A stretch of 64,000 nt of DNA from Arthrobacter gallicola (lineage in GTDB: Bacteria > Actinomycetota > Actinomycetes > Actinomycetales > Micrococcaceae), in contig NZ_JACSQD010000003.1 in the NCBI RefSeq assembly GCF_014836775.1, positions 226,014-290,013 of the forward strand, read 5' to 3'. A model generated the notes under the pieces. The model had not been told where the DNA came from. It saw only the letters and a list, made by a program, of their open reading frames with translations, and did no database searches. The number at the start of each line of letters is the position of its first letter. Within the stretch, counting starts at the first letter, position 1. This document shows, piece after piece, positions 32,826-42,048 of this stretch. Position numbers and translations under genes: made by a program.

Positions 32826-33995
32826 ATGAGCATTGCTGAACTGCCGCCGTTGGTGCACCCGGCCCAGGAATTGACCCGTGACGAGGCGGAACGCTATTCG
32901 CGGCACCTCATCCTCCCCGGCTTCGGTGTTACGGCGCAGCTCAGGTTGAAAAACGCCAGGGTGCTGGTGATCGGTGCCGGGGGACTGGGGTCACCGGCGC
33001 TGCTATATCTGGCCGCGGCAGGGATCGGGACACTGGGCATTGTGGACGAGGACACCGTTGAAGCCTCCAACCTCCAGCGCCAGGTAATCCATACGGCGGC
33101 GGACGTGGGAAAATCCAAGGCGGAGTCCGCCCGGGCCGCCGTACTGGCACTGAATCCGCTGGTTGAGGTGGTGCTGCATGAGGAGCACCTTGATGCTGAG
33201 AATGTCCTGGCGATTTTCTCCGGATATGACCTCATCCTCGACGGCACGGATAATTTTGCGACCCGCTATCTGGTTAACGACGCCGCGGAAATCCTGGGAA
33301 AGCCGTATGTCTGGGGGTCCATCCTCCGCTTCGACGGCCAGGTCAGCGTCTTTTGGGGAGCTTACGGCCCGACTTACCGGGACCTTTACCCCGAGCCGCC
33401 GGAACCCGGAGCGGTGCCTTCCTGCGCGGAGGGCGGTGTCCTGGGGGTGCTCTGTGCCCAGATCGGATCAGTGATGGTCAACGAAGCCATCAAGCTCATT
33501 ACTGGAACAGGGTGCACCCTGCTGGGCCGCCTCCTGGTGTTCAACTCCTTGGATATGAGCTGGCGGGAGGTTGGACTACGGCCCGGCCCAGAGCGTGTGC
33601 CGGTGACGGAACTGATTGACTACCAGTCCTTTTGCGGGCTTACTCCGGCCGCGGAAACCACCGCTGTTCCCAGCATCGGTGTCGCGGAACTGGCGCGGCT
33701 GCTGGCCGACCGCCGGGCAGGGCGGGCCGACTTTGACCTGCTGGACGTCCGGGAACCCGGCGAGCACGACATCGTGAGCATCGACGGTGCGGACCTCGTA
33801 CCGCGGGCAGGGATTCTCTCCGGATCCGTGGTTCCGGATCCGCTGCGCACCGTTTACGTGCACTGCAAGTCCGGAGGCCGGTCGGCGGAGGTTACGGCGT
33901 TCCTGCGGAGCAGGGGACACGAACACACCTATAACGTCAGCGGTGGGGTGCTGGACTGGGTACACGAGGTGGAACCGCACAAGCCTGTCTACTGA
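32826..33995 (+). CDS. moeZ: sulfur-carrier adenylyltransferase/sulfurtransferase MoeZ
   Basis: Activates the C-terminal glycine of small sulfur-carrier proteins (MoaD, ThiS or CysO types) with ATP and then supplies sulfur, for molybdopterin, thiamine or cysteine synthesis. The 389-residue chain joins a ThiF/MoeB domain (about 15-265, nucleotide loop VIGAGGLGSPAL near 44-55) to a C-terminal rhodanese domain (about 285-385) with the active loop CKSGGR. The conserved Cys is in VPSCAEGGVLG. The zinc Cys pairs of E. coli MoeB are missing, with YRDLYPEPP in place of a Cys, as in mycobacterial MoeZ. Confidence 0.92.
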   Translation: MSIAELPPLVHPAQELTRDEAERYSRHLILPGFGVTAQLRLKNARVLVIGAGGLGSPALLYLAAAGIGTLGIVDEDTVEASNLQRQVIHTAADVGKSKAESARAAVLALNPLVEVVLHEEHLDAENVLAIFSGYDLILDGTDNFATRYLVNDAAEILGKPYVWGSILRFDGQVSVFWGAYGPTYRDLYPEPPEPGAVPSCAEGGVLGVLCAQIGSVMVNEAIKLITGTGCTLLGRLLVFNSLDMSWREVGLRPGPERVPVTELIDYQSFCGLTPAAETTAVPSIGVAELARLLADRRAGRADFDLLDVREPGEHDIVSIDGADLVPRAGILSGSVVPDPLRTVYVHCKSGGRSAEVTAFLRSRGHEHTYNVSGGVLDWVHEVEPHKPVY

Positions 33996-34014
33996 CGGCG
34001 GCGGCCCGGGGAAT

Positions 34015-34056
34015 GCGGGGAAAAGGGAACGCAGGGAAAAGGGAACGCGGGAAAAG
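34015..34056. repeat. two and a half tandem 16-bp units after moeZ
   Basis: GCGGGGAAAAGGGAAC (34015-34030) and GCAGGGAAAAGGGAAC (34031-34046) are followed by a partial GCGGGAAAAG. They lie between convergent moeZ and hemA. This is probably a slippage product. Confidence 0.75.
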
Positions 34057-34062
34057 CTGCAG

Positions 34063-35466
34063 TTAGGCGGACCGGCTGCGGCCGGACTCCCCGATACCCG
34101 TCTCCCCGGCACCGGCTTCACCGGGAGCCGCGCCGTGCGCTTTGAACGGTTCAGTGTTGTCATTAGTGTTGCCATCTGCGGTGTGCGCGCCGGCAGCGTG
34201 TCCGTCCGAGGCCTTGTCAACGGTGATCCCGTAGACGGCTTCGAGCCCGCGGACATACTCGTCCTGCTGCCCGCTGGCTGCCAGTTCGCGGGCGCGGACG
34301 GCCGGAACGTGGAGCAGTGCCTTGACCATCCGGCGCATGGCAAATTCGACTTCCGCCGCGGCACCGGTGCAGCCGTGCTGGGCGCGTACCTTTTCCAGTT
34401 CCTTGTCCAGCACGCCGAGGGTGTGGCGGCGCAGGGCGACGATGGCGGAATCGAGTTCGCGGCTCAGCTGGGCTTCGGAGAACGCCTGGGCTGCGTCGGT
34501 CACGATCCGGTTGGCCTGCTGCAGGGATTCGGCCTGTTCGGCCGGCGCCGCGAGCCGGACGGATTCCAGCGTGATGAGGTCAACGCCGTCGATTTCCCGG
34601 ACGTCGGGATCGAAGTCGTGGGTCAGGGCAAGATCGATGATGATCAGCGGTTTCCCGGACTCTGCGCGGACCCGGCGGATGTCGTCGGCGCTGACCTGGT
34701 TTTCGGAGCCGGAACAGCCGATGACGACGTCGGCACGGGCCACGGCGGGGGCCAGGGAAGCGCTGTCCAGGGCGGTTCCGCCGCGTGAAGCGGTGAAGGA
34801 CTCGGCGCGGCCGGAGGAAGAATAGACGGATATGTCGGTGCAGCCGCGCTCCTTGAGCAGGGCCATGGTGGCTCCGGCGTAGGCTCCGGTGCCGAAGACG
34901 ACGACGGCCTTGTTCCGCCAGTCAACGTCCTCCGACAGATCGGTGGCGAGTTCCAAAGCCACCGAGACGATGGAGAGGCCCCGCTTGCCCAGTGCCGTCA
35001 GCGCCCCCACATCCTTGGCCGTGCGGGAAGCGGTCTGGAAGAGCCGGGTGAGGGTGCCGCTGGCGGTTCCCTTTTCCTGCGCCTCGATCAGGGCACGGCG
35101 GACCTGGCCTGCGATTTCCCGTTCTCCCACGACGGCGGAGTCCAGTCCGGCGCCCACGGCAAACAGGTGCTTGGCCACGTCCTGGCCTGTGTTGGTGGTG
35201 AAGGACCGGGACACAAGGTCCTCGTCCAGCCCGGAGTGCCGGCTGATTTCGGCGATGGCAGCCGAACGCGCTGCCTCCACATCCGCTTCGGAGCGGGCTT
35301 CGCAGTACACCTCGAACCGGTTGCAGGTGGCAAGGACCACCGCACCGGAAACCGCAGGGCCACTTTCCAGCAGGGAGGAAGGGACCTCGGGCGCGCCGGC
35401 ACTTAGCCGGGCAACGGTTTCCAGGTCAACGTCAGAGTGTGTCGCAATAAGGGAAAGAAGTACCAC
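34063..35466 (-). CDS. hemA: glutamyl-tRNA reductase
   Basis: First committed step of C5 heme synthesis: reduces glutamyl-tRNA to glutamate-1-semialdehyde with NADPH. The 467 residues carry the catalytic Cys48 in [10 protein letters not shown], the NADPH-binding domain around [13 protein letters not shown] (about 188-200), and the C-terminal dimerisation helices. The last 40 residues are low-complexity Gly/Glu/Ala. The GTG start is at 35466. It is divergent from the hemE operon (157-base gap), so all heme genes share one regulatory region. Confidence 0.95.
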   Translation of the reverse strand: MVLLSLIATHSDVDLETVARLSAGAPEVPSSLLESGPAVSGAVVLATCNRFEVYCEARSEADVEAARSAAIAEISRHSGLDEDLVSRSFTTNTGQDVAKHLFAVGAGLDSAVVGEREIAGQVRRALIEAQEKGTASGTLTRLFQTASRTAKDVGALTALGKRGLSIVSVALELATDLSEDVDWRNKAVVVFGTGAYAGATMALLKERGCTDISVYSSSGRAESFTASRGGTALDSASLAPAVARADVVIGCSGSENQVSADDIRRVRAESGKPLIIIDLALTHDFDPDVREIDGVDLITLESVRLAAPAEQAESLQQANRIVTDAAQAFSEAQLSRELDSAIVALRRHTLGVLDKELEKVRAQHGCTGAAAEVEFAMRRMVKALLHVPAVRARELAASGQQDEYVRGLEAVYGITVDKASDGHAAGAHTADGNTNDNTEPFKAHGAAPGEAGAGETGIGESGRSRSA

Positions 35467-35623
35467 AGTGGCTTAATAGTAGCCACCCAAACCTGAATCG
35501 GTGGCATCGGAGACCGCGGCGGCGGGTAAATGACAGGTGATTTAGGACGCACCCGGCAGGGCCGCGCGGGCTCTGGCCGTGCCCGGTTATCCTTCCGCGC
35601 GAAATTTGGGGAGAATCAAAAGC

Positions 35624-36685
35624 ATGACTCTCAGCGCCACTCATCCGCTCATGGATGGCCGCACGGCCGATTCCCCGCTCATCACCGCCTACCGCGGCGG
35701 AACTCCGTCCCGGAGGCCGGTCTGGTTCATGCGCCAGGCCGGGCGGTCGCTTCCTGAATACCGGAAGCTGCGCGAAGGCACGGGCATGCTGGAATCCTGC
35801 CTGCTGCCGGAGATGGCCTCCGAAATCACGCTCCAGCCGGTGCGCCGGCACGACGTCGACGCCGGCATTTTCTTCTCCGACATCGTGATTCCGCTGAAAC
35901 TGGCCGGGGTGGACGTGGACATCGTCCCCGGCGTCGGTCCCGTGCTGGGATCCCCGATCCGCAGCGCCGCCGATGTTGCCGCCCTGCCGGAGCTCACCGA
36001 GGCAGCCCTGGAACCGATCCGGGACGCGGTGCGCCTGACCGTGGACCAGCTCGGCACGACGCCGCTGATCGGCTTCGCGGGTGCGCCGTTCACCTTGGCC
36101 GCCTACATGGTGGAAGGCCGGCCGTCCCGGGATCATCTGGGCCCGCGCACCATGATGCACGGTGACCCGCAGACGTGGAAGGCGCTGACCGACTGGGCAG
36201 CGGATGCGTCCGGTCTGTTCCTGCGCGCACAGCTGGAAGCGGGCGCCAGCGCCGGCCAGCTGTTCGATTCCTGGGCCGGTTCGCTGAGCCTCGCCGACTA
36301 CACCAACCACGTTGCGCCGGCCTCCGGCCGCGCCCTGGATCACGTCCGGGACCTCGGAGCCCCGCTGGTGCACTTTGGTACCGGAACCTCGGAGCTGCTG
36401 GCCGCCATGCGGGATGTCGGCGTCGACGTCGTGGGTGTGGACTACCGCCTGCCCCTGGATGAAGCCAACCGCCGTCTTGGCGGCACCGTCCCGCTGCAGG
36501 GGAACATCGATCCTGCACTGCTTTCCGCGCCGTGGGAGGTCCTGGAAGCGCATGTCAGGGACGTGCTCGCAGCCGGAGCCGCAGCGCCGGGCCACGTCGT
36601 GAACCTGGGACACGGCGTGCCGCCGGAAACCGACCCGGAGGTGCTGACCCGGGTCGTGGAACTCATTCATTCGGTGGAGCCGTAA
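35624..36685 (+). CDS. hemE: uroporphyrinogen decarboxylase
   Basis: Decarboxylates the four acetates of uroporphyrinogen III to give coproporphyrinogen III. The 353 residues show both signature segments: PVWFMRQAGRSLPEYR (about 29-44), whose Arg residues bind substrate, and GFAGAPFTLAAYMVEG (about 149-164). The ATG at 35624 has GGGGAG about ten bases upstream; an upstream in-frame ATG at 35579 lacks a site. It starts the hemEYQHCDBL series and is followed two bases after its stop by hemY. Confidence 0.95.
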   Translation: MTLSATHPLMDGRTADSPLITAYRGGTPSRRPVWFMRQAGRSLPEYRKLREGTGMLESCLLPEMASEITLQPVRRHDVDAGIFFSDIVIPLKLAGVDVDIVPGVGPVLGSPIRSAADVAALPELTEAALEPIRDAVRLTVDQLGTTPLIGFAGAPFTLAAYMVEGRPSRDHLGPRTMMHGDPQTWKALTDWAADASGLFLRAQLEAGASAGQLFDSWAGSLSLADYTNHVAPASGRALDHVRDLGAPLVHFGTGTSELLAAMRDVGVDVVGVDYRLPLDEANRRLGGTVPLQGNIDPALLSAPWEVLEAHVRDVLAAGAAAPGHVVNLGHGVPPETDPEVLTRVVELIHSVEP

Positions 36686-36687
36686 CC

Positions 36688-38136
36688 ATGTCCGGTGACG
36701 CACCCACGCCTCGGTCCGCCGTCGTCATCGGCGGTGGAATCTCGGGACTCATCGCCGCCCGTGACCTCTCCCGCGAAGGGCTGGAGGTCACCGTGCTCGA
36801 AGCCGGGGACGGCTTCGGCGGCTGCGTCGGCAGCCACCAGGTGGCCGGGCTGACCCTGGACAGCGGCGCTGAGTCATACGCCACCCGCTCTACGGCAGTG
36901 CCCACCCTGATTGCGGAGTTGGGACTGGCGGGGAACATTGTCCAGCCGCACCCGGGCGGCGCCTGGCTGCAGCTGGGCGGAGCCGACCTGGCGCAGTCTG
37001 CACAGCGGATGCCCCAGTCGGGTCTGCTGGGCATCCCGGCCGATCCGCGCGCCGATGAAATCGTTCGGGCCATCGGGAAGGTGGGCGTGGCCCGTGCAGT
37101 AATGGACCGGGTGCTGCCCGTCGCGCCGCTGCTGCGCAGGGAGAAGATAAGCCTGGGCGAGGTGGTGCGGACCCGGATGGGCGAGGCTGTGCTGAAACGG
37201 CTGGTCGCGCCGGTGGTCGGCGGGGTCTACTCCGCGGACCCGGATGTGCTCGACGTCGACTCGGTGGCACCCGGGCTGCGGCAGGCCATGGCCGAGCACG
37301 GCTCGCTGTCCGCCGCCGTCGGAGCAATGCGTAAGGCTGCTCCGGCGGGATCCACTGTCGCCTCACTGCGCGGCGGCATGGGCACCCTGACCGAGGCGCT
37401 GACCGCCGATCTCGCCGCCCGCGGAGTCCAGCTGCTGACAGGCACACCCGCGGAAGGCCTCGAGCACGCGGGAACAGGTTTCCGGATCGCTGCCGGGGAT
37501 CACTTCCTGCACGCGGACGCCGTGGTTGTTGCCACGGACGGGCCGGCGGCCGTTGATCTGCTGGCCAAGGTGGTACCTGACCTGGCGGCCTACCGCCCCG
37601 GCCCAGGACCGGGGGTGGCGCTGGTGACCCTGGTTGTCGACCAGCCGGAACTGGATGCGATGCCGCGCGGCACCGGTGTGCTCGTGGCACGCGACGCCGA
37701 TTCGGTGCAGGCCAAGGCCCTGACCCATGCGACAGCCAAGTGGCAGTGGCTCGCGGATTCCACCGGGCCCGGCACCCATGTGCTGCGCCTGTCCTACGGG
37801 CGGGGCCTCGGTGCGGGCGAGGAAACCGACACCACGGCCCTGCGGCCCGATGCGGAACTCTTTGCGGCTGCCCTCGCGGACGCGTCTGCGCTTCTGCAGA
37901 CGCCGGTGTCCGAAGCCGACGTCATCGGCTGGGACGTGGTCCGCTGGGTGGGTGCGCTGCCTTCCGCCGCCGTCGGGCACGCGGAGCGTGTAGCTGCCGT
38001 CCGCTCAGCCATTGCCGAAGTCGACGGGCTGGAAGTGGTCGGAGCCTGGCTCGCCGGAACGGGCCTGGCTGCTGTCACCGCCGATACCCGGGAGCGGTGC
38101 GTCCGGCTCGCGGAGGCCGTCCGGACCGTGGAATAA
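36688..38136 (+). CDS. hemY: coproporphyrinogen III oxidase, FAD-dependent (HemY/CgoX)
   Basis: Oxidises coproporphyrinogen III to coproporphyrin III with FAD and oxygen in the coproporphyrin-dependent route. It was formerly called protoporphyrinogen oxidase. The 482 residues begin with the FAD motif GGGISGLIAARDL (about 12-24) and end in a second FAD-binding part (GLEVVGAWLAGTGLAAV). The presence of hemQ downstream, and of no protoporphyrinogen-type genes, supports the copro role. It starts two bases after hemE. A separate promoter region lies between it and hemQ. Confidence 0.9.
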   Translation: MSGDAPTPRSAVVIGGGISGLIAARDLSREGLEVTVLEAGDGFGGCVGSHQVAGLTLDSGAESYATRSTAVPTLIAELGLAGNIVQPHPGGAWLQLGGADLAQSAQRMPQSGLLGIPADPRADEIVRAIGKVGVARAVMDRVLPVAPLLRREKISLGEVVRTRMGEAVLKRLVAPVVGGVYSADPDVLDVDSVAPGLRQAMAEHGSLSAAVGAMRKAAPAGSTVASLRGGMGTLTEALTADLAARGVQLLTGTPAEGLEHAGTGFRIAAGDHFLHADAVVVATDGPAAVDLLAKVVPDLAAYRPGPGPGVALVTLVVDQPELDAMPRGTGVLVARDADSVQAKALTHATAKWQWLADSTGPGTHVLRLSYGRGLGAGEETDTTALRPDAELFAAALADASALLQTPVSEADVIGWDVVRWVGALPSAAVGHAERVAAVRSAIAEVDGLEVVGAWLAGTGLAAVTADTRERCVRLAEAVRTVE

Positions 38137-38145
38137 TCGTTGTTG

Positions 38146-38162
38146 TTCTACGACATGTAGAA
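38146..38162. promoter_or_regulatory. palindromic operator candidate before hemQ
   Basis: TTCTAC and GTAGAA flank five bases (GACAT), giving a 17-bp inverted repeat 46 bases before hemQ. A weak promoter, TTGTTC (38143-38148) and TATTTC (38168-38173) with a 19-base spacer, would overlap it, so a bound repressor would block transcription. The ACATGT core resembles BlaI/CopY-type half sites; that assignment is tentative. Confidence 0.45.
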
Positions 38163-38207
38163 GTTCGTATTTCGCCTAAGTCTGCACTACGCGGCAGACT
38201 GTTAGAC

Positions 38208-38912
38208 ATGAGTGAGCCCATGGGTCAGACCGCATCTGTTACAGCCGAAACACAAGAACAGTTCTTTACTCTCTGGACCGTTTTCAAGCGGTCTGAACTT
38301 CCGCGCGAGACAACGGAGAATGCGCTCAGCGAATTCGAAGCCCTCGAACAGGGCCTGGCCGCGGAAAACGTCACCCTGCGCGGCATCTACGATGTCTCCG
38401 CGATGCGTGCCGACGCCGACGTGATGATCTGGCTGCACGGCAGCCAGCCCGAAGCGCTGCAGGCAGCGGTGCGCCGGATCCGCCGCACGGACCTGTTCTC
38501 CGGCACCGAAATCGCCTGGTCCGCCATGGGTGTGCACCGCGACGCGGAGTTCTCCAAGAACCACTGGCCCTCCTTCGCCCGCGGAATCGCTCCGGAAGCC
38601 TGGGTCTGCGTGTACCCGTTCGTCCGCTCCTACGAGTGGTACCTCCTGCCGGCCGAAGAGCGCGGCGCCATGCTGCGCGACCACGGCATGCTGGGCCGCG
38701 AATTCCCGCAGGTCCTGGCCAACACCGTTGCCTCCTTTGCCCTGGGCGACTGGGAGTGGCTCCTGGCGCTGGAAGCGCCGGAGCTGGTGGACCTCGTGGA
38801 CATGATGCGCCGCCTGCGTTCGACCGAAGCCCGCAATCACGTGCGCGAAGAAGTTCCGTTCTACACCGGCCGGCGCATTGCTGCCGCTGAAGTTTCCGAG
38901 GTGCTCAAATGA
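38208..38912 (+). CDS. hemQ: hydrogen-peroxide-dependent heme synthase (coproheme decarboxylase)
   Basis: Last step of the actinobacterial/firmicute heme route: oxidative decarboxylation of coproheme to protoheme using peroxide. The 234-residue chlorite-dismutase-like protein has the expected length. Tyr in VCVYPFVRSYEWYLLP (about 130-145) fits the catalytic radical Tyr, and the heme-binding His lies in a later segment (about 155-165, RDHGMLGREF). The ATG at 38208 sits 46 bases after a palindromic operator. It overlaps hemH by four bases (ATGA), coupling the two final enzymes. Confidence 0.93.
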   Translation: MSEPMGQTASVTAETQEQFFTLWTVFKRSELPRETTENALSEFEALEQGLAAENVTLRGIYDVSAMRADADVMIWLHGSQPEALQAAVRRIRRTDLFSGTEIAWSAMGVHRDAEFSKNHWPSFARGIAPEAWVCVYPFVRSYEWYLLPAEERGAMLRDHGMLGREFPQVLANTVASFALGDWEWLLALEAPELVDLVDMMRRLRSTEARNHVREEVPFYTGRRIAAAEVSEVLK

Positions 38913-40105
38913 CGTCCCCTTCCCCCGAACCCCAGACCAGCGTCAACCCGTTTGAGGGTGTCGACGAGGAAGGCCGTATGGCCCCCGCCGCCTACGACGC
39001 CATCCTGCTCGCGTCCTTCGGCGGTCCCGAAGGCCAGGAAGACGTTATTCCGTTCCTGCGGAACGTCACCCGTGGCCGCGGTATCCCTGATGAGCGGCTT
39101 GAAGAGGTAGCAACCCACTACCGCGCCAACGGCGGCATCAGCCCGATCAATGAGCAGAACCGTGCGCTGAAGGCAGCGCTGGAAGCCGAGCTTGAGCGCC
39201 GCGGCATCAACCTGCCGGTGCTGTGGGGCAACCGGAACTGGGCTCCGTACATCAAGGACGTCCTGCAGGACGCCTATGACACCGGATACCGGCGCCTGCT
39301 GATGGTCACCACCAGCGTCTACTCGAGCTACTCCAGCTGCCGCCAGTACCGCGAAGACCTGGGTATGAACCTCCTTGCCACGGGGCTGGACAAGAAGCTG
39401 CAGGTGGATAAGGTCCGCCAGTACTTCGACCACCCCGGCTTCGTGGAACCCTTCGTTGAAGGACTGCAGGACTCGCTTGCCAAGGTCCGCGAACAGCTGG
39501 CCGCCGCGGACAAGGCAGACGGGAAGATCGAAGTCCTCTTCGCGACGCACTCAATCCCCACGGCCGATGCCGAGGCATCCGGCCCCCGTGACCGCGAATT
39601 TGAAGAGGGCAGCGCCTACGTTGCCCAGCACCTGGCCAACGCCCGGGCCATCATGGACCGTGTCCCCGAAGCAGCCGGGCTCGAGTGGCAGCTTGTCTAC
39701 CAGTCCCGCTCCGGCTCTCCGCACACCCCGTGGCTGGAACCCGACATCAACGACGCAATCGCTGAACTGCCCGCCAAGGGTGTTGACGGCGTCGTCATCG
39801 TTCCGCTGGGCTTCGTCAGCGACCATATGGAAGTGATCTGGGACCTCGACACCGAGGCCATGGAGACCTGCTCCGAACTCGGCCTCGCCGCGCACCGCGC
39901 ACCGACTCCGGGCATCCACGAGAAGTTCGTGGCCGGCCTCGTTGACCTGGTCTGCGAACGCACGGTGGAGAACACCATCACCGACCGGCCGGCCCTGACC
40001 AAGCTGGGCCCCTGGTACGACGTCTGCCGTCCGGGCTGCTGCGCAAACCTGCGCGGCGAAAAACCGACCATCGCAGGCGCTGATTCCACGGTGGGTGTGC
40101 AGTAG
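38909..40105 (+). CDS. hemH: coproporphyrin III ferrochelatase
   Basis: Inserts ferrous iron into coproporphyrin III to form coproheme (also called CpfC). The 398-residue chain has an N-terminal extension of about 27 residues, the chelatase fold with the catalytic His in LFATHSIPTAD (about 214), and a Glu-rich metal path near the C-terminal half. A [2Fe-2S] cluster is likely: one Cys near 147 (SSCRQYRE) and three in DVCRPGCCANL near the C-terminus make four ligands. It overlaps hemQ by four bases and hemC by one. Confidence 0.92.
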   Translation: MTSPSPEPQTSVNPFEGVDEEGRMAPAAYDAILLASFGGPEGQEDVIPFLRNVTRGRGIPDERLEEVATHYRANGGISPINEQNRALKAALEAELERRGINLPVLWGNRNWAPYIKDVLQDAYDTGYRRLLMVTTSVYSSYSSCRQYREDLGMNLLATGLDKKLQVDKVRQYFDHPGFVEPFVEGLQDSLAKVREQLAAADKADGKIEVLFATHSIPTADAEASGPRDREFEEGSAYVAQHLANARAIMDRVPEAAGLEWQLVYQSRSGSPHTPWLEPDINDAIAELPAKGVDGVVIVPLGFVSDHMEVIWDLDTEAMETCSELGLAAHRAPTPGIHEKFVAGLVDLVCERTVENTITDRPALTKLGPWYDVCRPGCCANLRGEKPTIAGADSTVGVQ

Positions 40106-41058
40106 TGGCGCATTCGCCTGTCCTGATCGGCACGCGCGGTTCAGCGCTGGCCGTCACCCAGACGACCACGGTCGCCGAGACGCTGTCCGAACTGGGCGGC
40201 TTCGACGTCGAACTTGTCCGGGTAAAAACCGAAGGTGACATTAACCGGGCAGCTCTTTCGCAGATCGGCGGCACAGGCGTGTTCGTTGCAGCACTGCGCG
40301 AATCCCTGCTGTCCGGGGACTGCGACGTTGCCGTGCACTCGCTCAAGGATCTGCCCACGGCAGACGCCAGCGGCCTGACCATCGGCGCCGTTCCCACCCG
40401 TGTGGACGTCCGCGACGCGCTGTGCGCACGCGACGGACTGACGCTGGGGCAGCTGCCGTCCGGTGCCAGAATCGGCACCGGATCACCGCGCCGGGCGGCC
40501 CAGCTGCGCGCCGCACGGCCGGACCTGGACATCGTTGACATCCGCGGCAACGTGGACACCCGGCTGGCCCGCGTGGCCGGTCTGGTGGAAGGCGGTCCCG
40601 GAGACCTCGACGCCGTGGTGCTGGCTGCCGCCGGACTGTCCCGGCTGGGCCGCCTGGACATGGTCTCCGAGTTCCTGGACCCGTCCGTGATGCTTCCGGC
40701 ACCGGGACAAGGTGCCCTGGCGGTTGAATGCCGTACCGCCGACGCCGCTGAGGGTCCCCTGAGCCGTGCACTGGCAGCGTACGACGACACCGCGAGCCGG
40801 CTGACGGTAACCGCCGAGCGCGCGCTCCTGGCACGGCTCGAAGCCGGCTGCACGGCGCCGATCGGGGCACTGGCACGCGTTACCGAACAGGGGCTCGCCC
40901 TCGAAGCCGTGGTGTGCAGCGACGACGGCAGCCAAACGCTGCGGCGTTATTCCTCCACCTCGCAGGCCGACGAGGACGGTGCCCGGGCCCTGGGCATCCG
41001 CATGGCCGAGGAACTGCTGGCCGCCGGCGCTGCGGAGCTGACGGAACTCGCGTCCTGA
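40105..41058 (+). CDS. hemC: hydroxymethylbilane synthase (porphobilinogen deaminase)
   Basis: Polymerises four porphobilinogens to hydroxymethylbilane, using a covalent dipyrromethane cofactor. The 317 residues include the cofactor Cys in LEAGCTAPIGALA (about 252) and the conserved Lys/Arg surface segments IGTRGSALA (about 8-16) and GTGSPRRAAQLRA (about 125-137). The GTG start overlaps the last base of hemH. It is in the middle of the hem operon. Confidence 0.95.
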   Translation: MAHSPVLIGTRGSALAVTQTTTVAETLSELGGFDVELVRVKTEGDINRAALSQIGGTGVFVAALRESLLSGDCDVAVHSLKDLPTADASGLTIGAVPTRVDVRDALCARDGLTLGQLPSGARIGTGSPRRAAQLRAARPDLDIVDIRGNVDTRLARVAGLVEGGPGDLDAVVLAAAGLSRLGRLDMVSEFLDPSVMLPAPGQGALAVECRTADAAEGPLSRALAAYDDTASRLTVTAERALLARLEAGCTAPIGALARVTEQGLALEAVVCSDDGSQTLRRYSSTSQADEDGARALGIRMAEELLAAGAAELTELAS

Positions 41059-41079
41059 TGCAGAGCTGAGCTGGCCCCG

Positions 41080-42048
41080 ATGACCACCGACCGTGCCAGG
41101 CCGGCACCGACCCCCGCCGGAGGAACCCTCTCCGGCGCGGATGTGGTGCTGCTCCGGAGCCCTGACCGCGCGGGACCCATGGCGGCCGAACTGCGGGCCC
41201 GTGGCGCACAGGTCCAGCTGCTCCCGCTGATCGACTTCCAGCTGCCGGCAGACACCTCCCCGGTGTCTGCCGGACTGCAGGAGCTGGGGGAGGGGAGTTT
41301 TGACTGGATCATCTTTACCTCAGCAACAACTGTCCGGGCGCTGCACCGGTTCGCCGCAGGCTCCGGCCGCACGCTGTCCCAGCTGACATCCGGGACCCGG
41401 GTTGCCGCCGTCGGCGCGGGTACCAGGCAGGCGCTGTCCGCTCAGGGGATCAACGCGGACCTGGTACCGGAAGCAGACCAGTCCGCGCGCGGCCTCGCAG
41501 CTGCCTGGCCCGAACCCGGAACCGGCCGGAACCGGCTGCTGCTGCCGCAGGCGGACATCGCGGACCCCTTCCTGCGCACCGCACTGGCCGACACCGGCTG
41601 GGAGGTTTCCGCGGTTACCGCCTACCAAACCGTTGACTACCCGGCGCCGGCAGGCCTACGGCTGGAACCGGATCCTGCGGTCTCCGGGCCAGGCAGCAGC
41701 CCCGCTTCTGGTGAATCAGCCCAGCTGACCCCGGCCCAGCTGACACCGGCACAGTACCGGCGCTTCGCTGCGGCGTCCGGTGCTGGAGCGGACCGGGCGC
41801 CGCACGCCGTCGTCGTGACGTCGCCCAGTACCGCCCGGCGGTTCGTCCGGGACGCCCTGGTGCCGGGCGCGGCTGTACTGGTCGCCATCGGCGAGCCAAC
41901 CGCCCATCAGCTCCGGGCGCTGGACCACGCGCCGGAGGCCACCGCGTCCGCGCCGACGCCGGCCGGAATAGCCGACGCCGTCGAAGCAGCGCTCGCCGCA
42001 CACCGGATTTCCCACTACCCCCGACCGGAAGGCAATACGTCCTCATGA
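41080..42048 (+). CDS. hemD: uroporphyrinogen-III synthase
   Basis: Closes hydroxymethylbilane to uroporphyrinogen III with inversion of ring D. The 322 residues show the two-lobed HemD fold by pattern: [22 protein letters not shown] at the start, [16 protein letters not shown] (about 80-95), and a late [14 protein letters not shown] (about 245-258). HemD sequences vary a lot, so gene order is the main support: it lies between hemC and hemB, overlapping hemB by four bases. A segment near 200-220 contains a short repeated AQLTPAQ. Confidence 0.88.
   Translation: MTTDRARPAPTPAGGTLSGADVVLLRSPDRAGPMAAELRARGAQVQLLPLIDFQLPADTSPVSAGLQELGEGSFDWIIFTSATTVRALHRFAAGSGRTLSQLTSGTRVAAVGAGTRQALSAQGINADLVPEADQSARGLAAAWPEPGTGRNRLLLPQADIADPFLRTALADTGWEVSAVTAYQTVDYPAPAGLRLEPDPAVSGPGSSPASGESAQLTPAQLTPAQYRRFAAASGAGADRAPHAVVVTSPSTARRFVRDALVPGAAVLVAIGEPTAHQLRALDHAPEATASAPTPAGIADAVEAALAAHRISHYPRPEGNTSS

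Noticed and set aside
37740..38912. A 390-codon frame running into hemQ
   Set aside because: The N-terminal part lies out of frame inside hemY. HemQ begins at 38208 after the operator region.
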